DNA of 64,000 nt from Streptomyces albospinus (GTDB lineage: Bacteria > Actinomycetota > Actinomycetes > Streptomycetales > Streptomycetaceae): contig NZ_BMRP01000012.1 in assembly GCF_014648695.1 (NCBI RefSeq), positions 1 through 64,000 on the forward strand, given 5' to 3'. A program made the position numbers and the translations under genes. Below are positions 63,178 through 64,000 of this stretch, in pieces. The number at the start of each line of letters is the position of its first letter. The first letter of the stretch is position 1. The notes beneath the pieces are model-generated. The model had not been told where the DNA came from. It worked only from the letters and a program-made list of their open reading frames with translations, and did not search any database.

Positions 63178-64000
63178 ATGCCCACCACCGCCCCTCACGC
63201 CCTCGGCCCCGCCGCCGATGTCCTCATCACCCCCGCCTACCTCGCCGGCCCCGGTACTGATGACGCCATCTTCAACAACCTTGACTCTGCGACAGGCTGG
63301 ACCAAAGTCGTGGCGTTCGGCGAGGACACGTACTACACCAGCCCGTGCCAGCGCGTGCGCATCGCCAATGTCATGGACAGCCACTACGGCGGCTGGACGA
63401 TCTCGTATGCCGAGGACCCGCTCGGCGTACCGGACTGGATCACCACCTTCGACCGCGACACCCCCCGAGAGATCGTGGCGGCCTTCACGGACACGCTCGT
63501 CGCCGGGCTGCCGAACAACTTCGCCAACTACCTCAGCGGCGGCACGCACTACACCGGACACACGCCCGCCACCGTGCTTTCCAGTCATCACTGGGAGGCC
63601 GTCCGCGGCACGCGGCCGTTCCGGATGGTTTCGCCCGACGGTCACGCCGCCTACCGGATACGCGGCGGCTGGCTCCACGAATACGACGAGCTCCTCGACC
63701 CGGAGAACCTGGCGCATGTCCGCCGGCCCCGACCCCATCTCCAAGCCCAGCTGGCAGGCGTACTTCAGCCGGGGCACCCCCGAGCACCTCATCACCGCCT
63801 CGGCCGTGGCGCTCACCGACCCGACGCCCGTGACCCGCGCGGCAGACCTCATCCCCGATCGTCACCGCTCCCTGGTGGAGATCCTGCCCGTGCAGCGCAG
63901 CCTCACTCCGCGCACCGAAGCGGCACTGGCACGCAGCCCACACACCGAGTCGATACAGCCTCTCCAGCTCCCGGCCGCCGGAGCCACTCCCCTCGCGCCT
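63178..64000 (+). CDS. DUF317-like protein, runs off the right edge, probable frameshift near 63715
   Basis: ATG 63178 after CGGAGCTGTTCC. The first ~180 residues follow the DUF317 pattern: VLITPAYLAGPGTDDAIFNN, WTISYAEDPLGVPDWITTFD, HYTGHTPATVLSSHHWEAVR. After DPENLAHV the sequence in this frame becomes Pro/Arg/His low complexity, while a different frame starting with ATG 63716 continues as SAGPDPISKPSWQAYFSRGT and PEHLITASAVALTDPTPVTR, the second half of the same domain family. A one-base shift at 63710-63716 would join them. Alternatively a second overlapping gene starts at 63716. The end is outside the window. Confidence 0.55.
   Translation, partial: MPTTAPHALGPAADVLITPAYLAGPGTDDAIFNNLDSATGWTKVVAFGEDTYYTSPCQRVRIANVMDSHYGGWTISYAEDPLGVPDWITTFDRDTPREIVAAFTDTLVAGLPNNFANYLSGGTHYTGHTPATVLSSHHWEAVRGTRPFRMVSPDGHAAYRIRGGWLHEYDELLDPENLAHVRRPRPHLQAQLAGVLQPGHPRAPHHRLGRGAHRPDARDPRGRPHPRSSPLPGGDPARAAQPHSAHRSGTGTQPTHRVDTASPAPGRRSHSPRA

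Noticed and set aside
1..64000. CRISPR arrays, rRNA and tRNA genes
   Set aside because: Looked for regularly spaced repeats and for tRNA-like arms, especially next to the excisionase; none was convincing.

Overview
The window looks like a Streptomyces (or close relative) chromosome carrying a large decaying integrative and conjugative element. Evidence for the genus: very high GC, frequent GTG/TTG starts, four-base stop/start overlaps, and families typical of streptomycetes (SCO6880-type conjugation proteins, EccC/EccD type VII secretion, Imm49, SapA-like and DUF317-like proteins). No rRNA, tRNA or CRISPR array was seen.

Layout. 1-3.3 kb looks like ordinary chromosome: a frameshifted O-methyltransferase end, a small hypothetical gene, a secreted NHL-repeat/LysM protein, and an orphan gene tail. 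The island seems to start near 3.56 kb with an excisionase whose stop overlaps what reads as the last ~20 codons of an L-serine dehydratase gene; no integrase is present. 4.5-14.5 kb (minus strand) is a compact four-gene operon (DUF499 ATPase, small protein, DUF1156 methylase, phospholipase D/SNF2 helicase), a predicted anti-phage modification system. 14.6-18.2 kb holds a broken gene, an unknown multi-membrane protein and an IS3-type transposase relic.

18.7-32.6 kb is a type VII secretion module: small membrane protein, EccD, EspI-like ATPase, three-domain EccC, DUF6177-type protein, two WXG100-like proteins, a DUF6507-like protein, a 939-residue polymorphic-toxin-like protein with a nuclease-like C terminus, and an Imm49-type immunity protein. 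EccB, EccE and mycosin genes are absent here. 32.6-35.5 kb has a membrane protein, a DUF5655-like PD-(D/E)XK protein and an orphan DNA methyltransferase.

35.7-43.4 kb is the conjugation (type IV secretion) operon: leader ORFs, a wall hydrolase, DUF6112-like, VirB8-like, VirB6-like, SCO6880-like, DUF6238-like and VirB4-like proteins, ending in a strong terminator. 43.6-51 kb is a lower-GC cassette of secreted proteins and lipoproteins, including a 1342-residue lytic-transglycosylase/golvesin/SGNH protein, followed by an IS21 relic. 52-64 kb carries further element genes (VirD4-like coupling protein, tandem DnaB-N protein, DUF4913, RelE-like, winged-helix and DUF317-like proteins) mixed with several pseudogenes: a relaxase remnant, a cytosine-5 methylase and others.

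Working model: one element combines a conjugation machine with defence and antagonism cargo. An identical 16-bp sequence lying over matching promoter elements upstream of both the excisionase and the conjugation operon suggests that excision and transfer were co-regulated. Loss of the integrase and decay of the relaxase region suggest the element is now immobile on its own.
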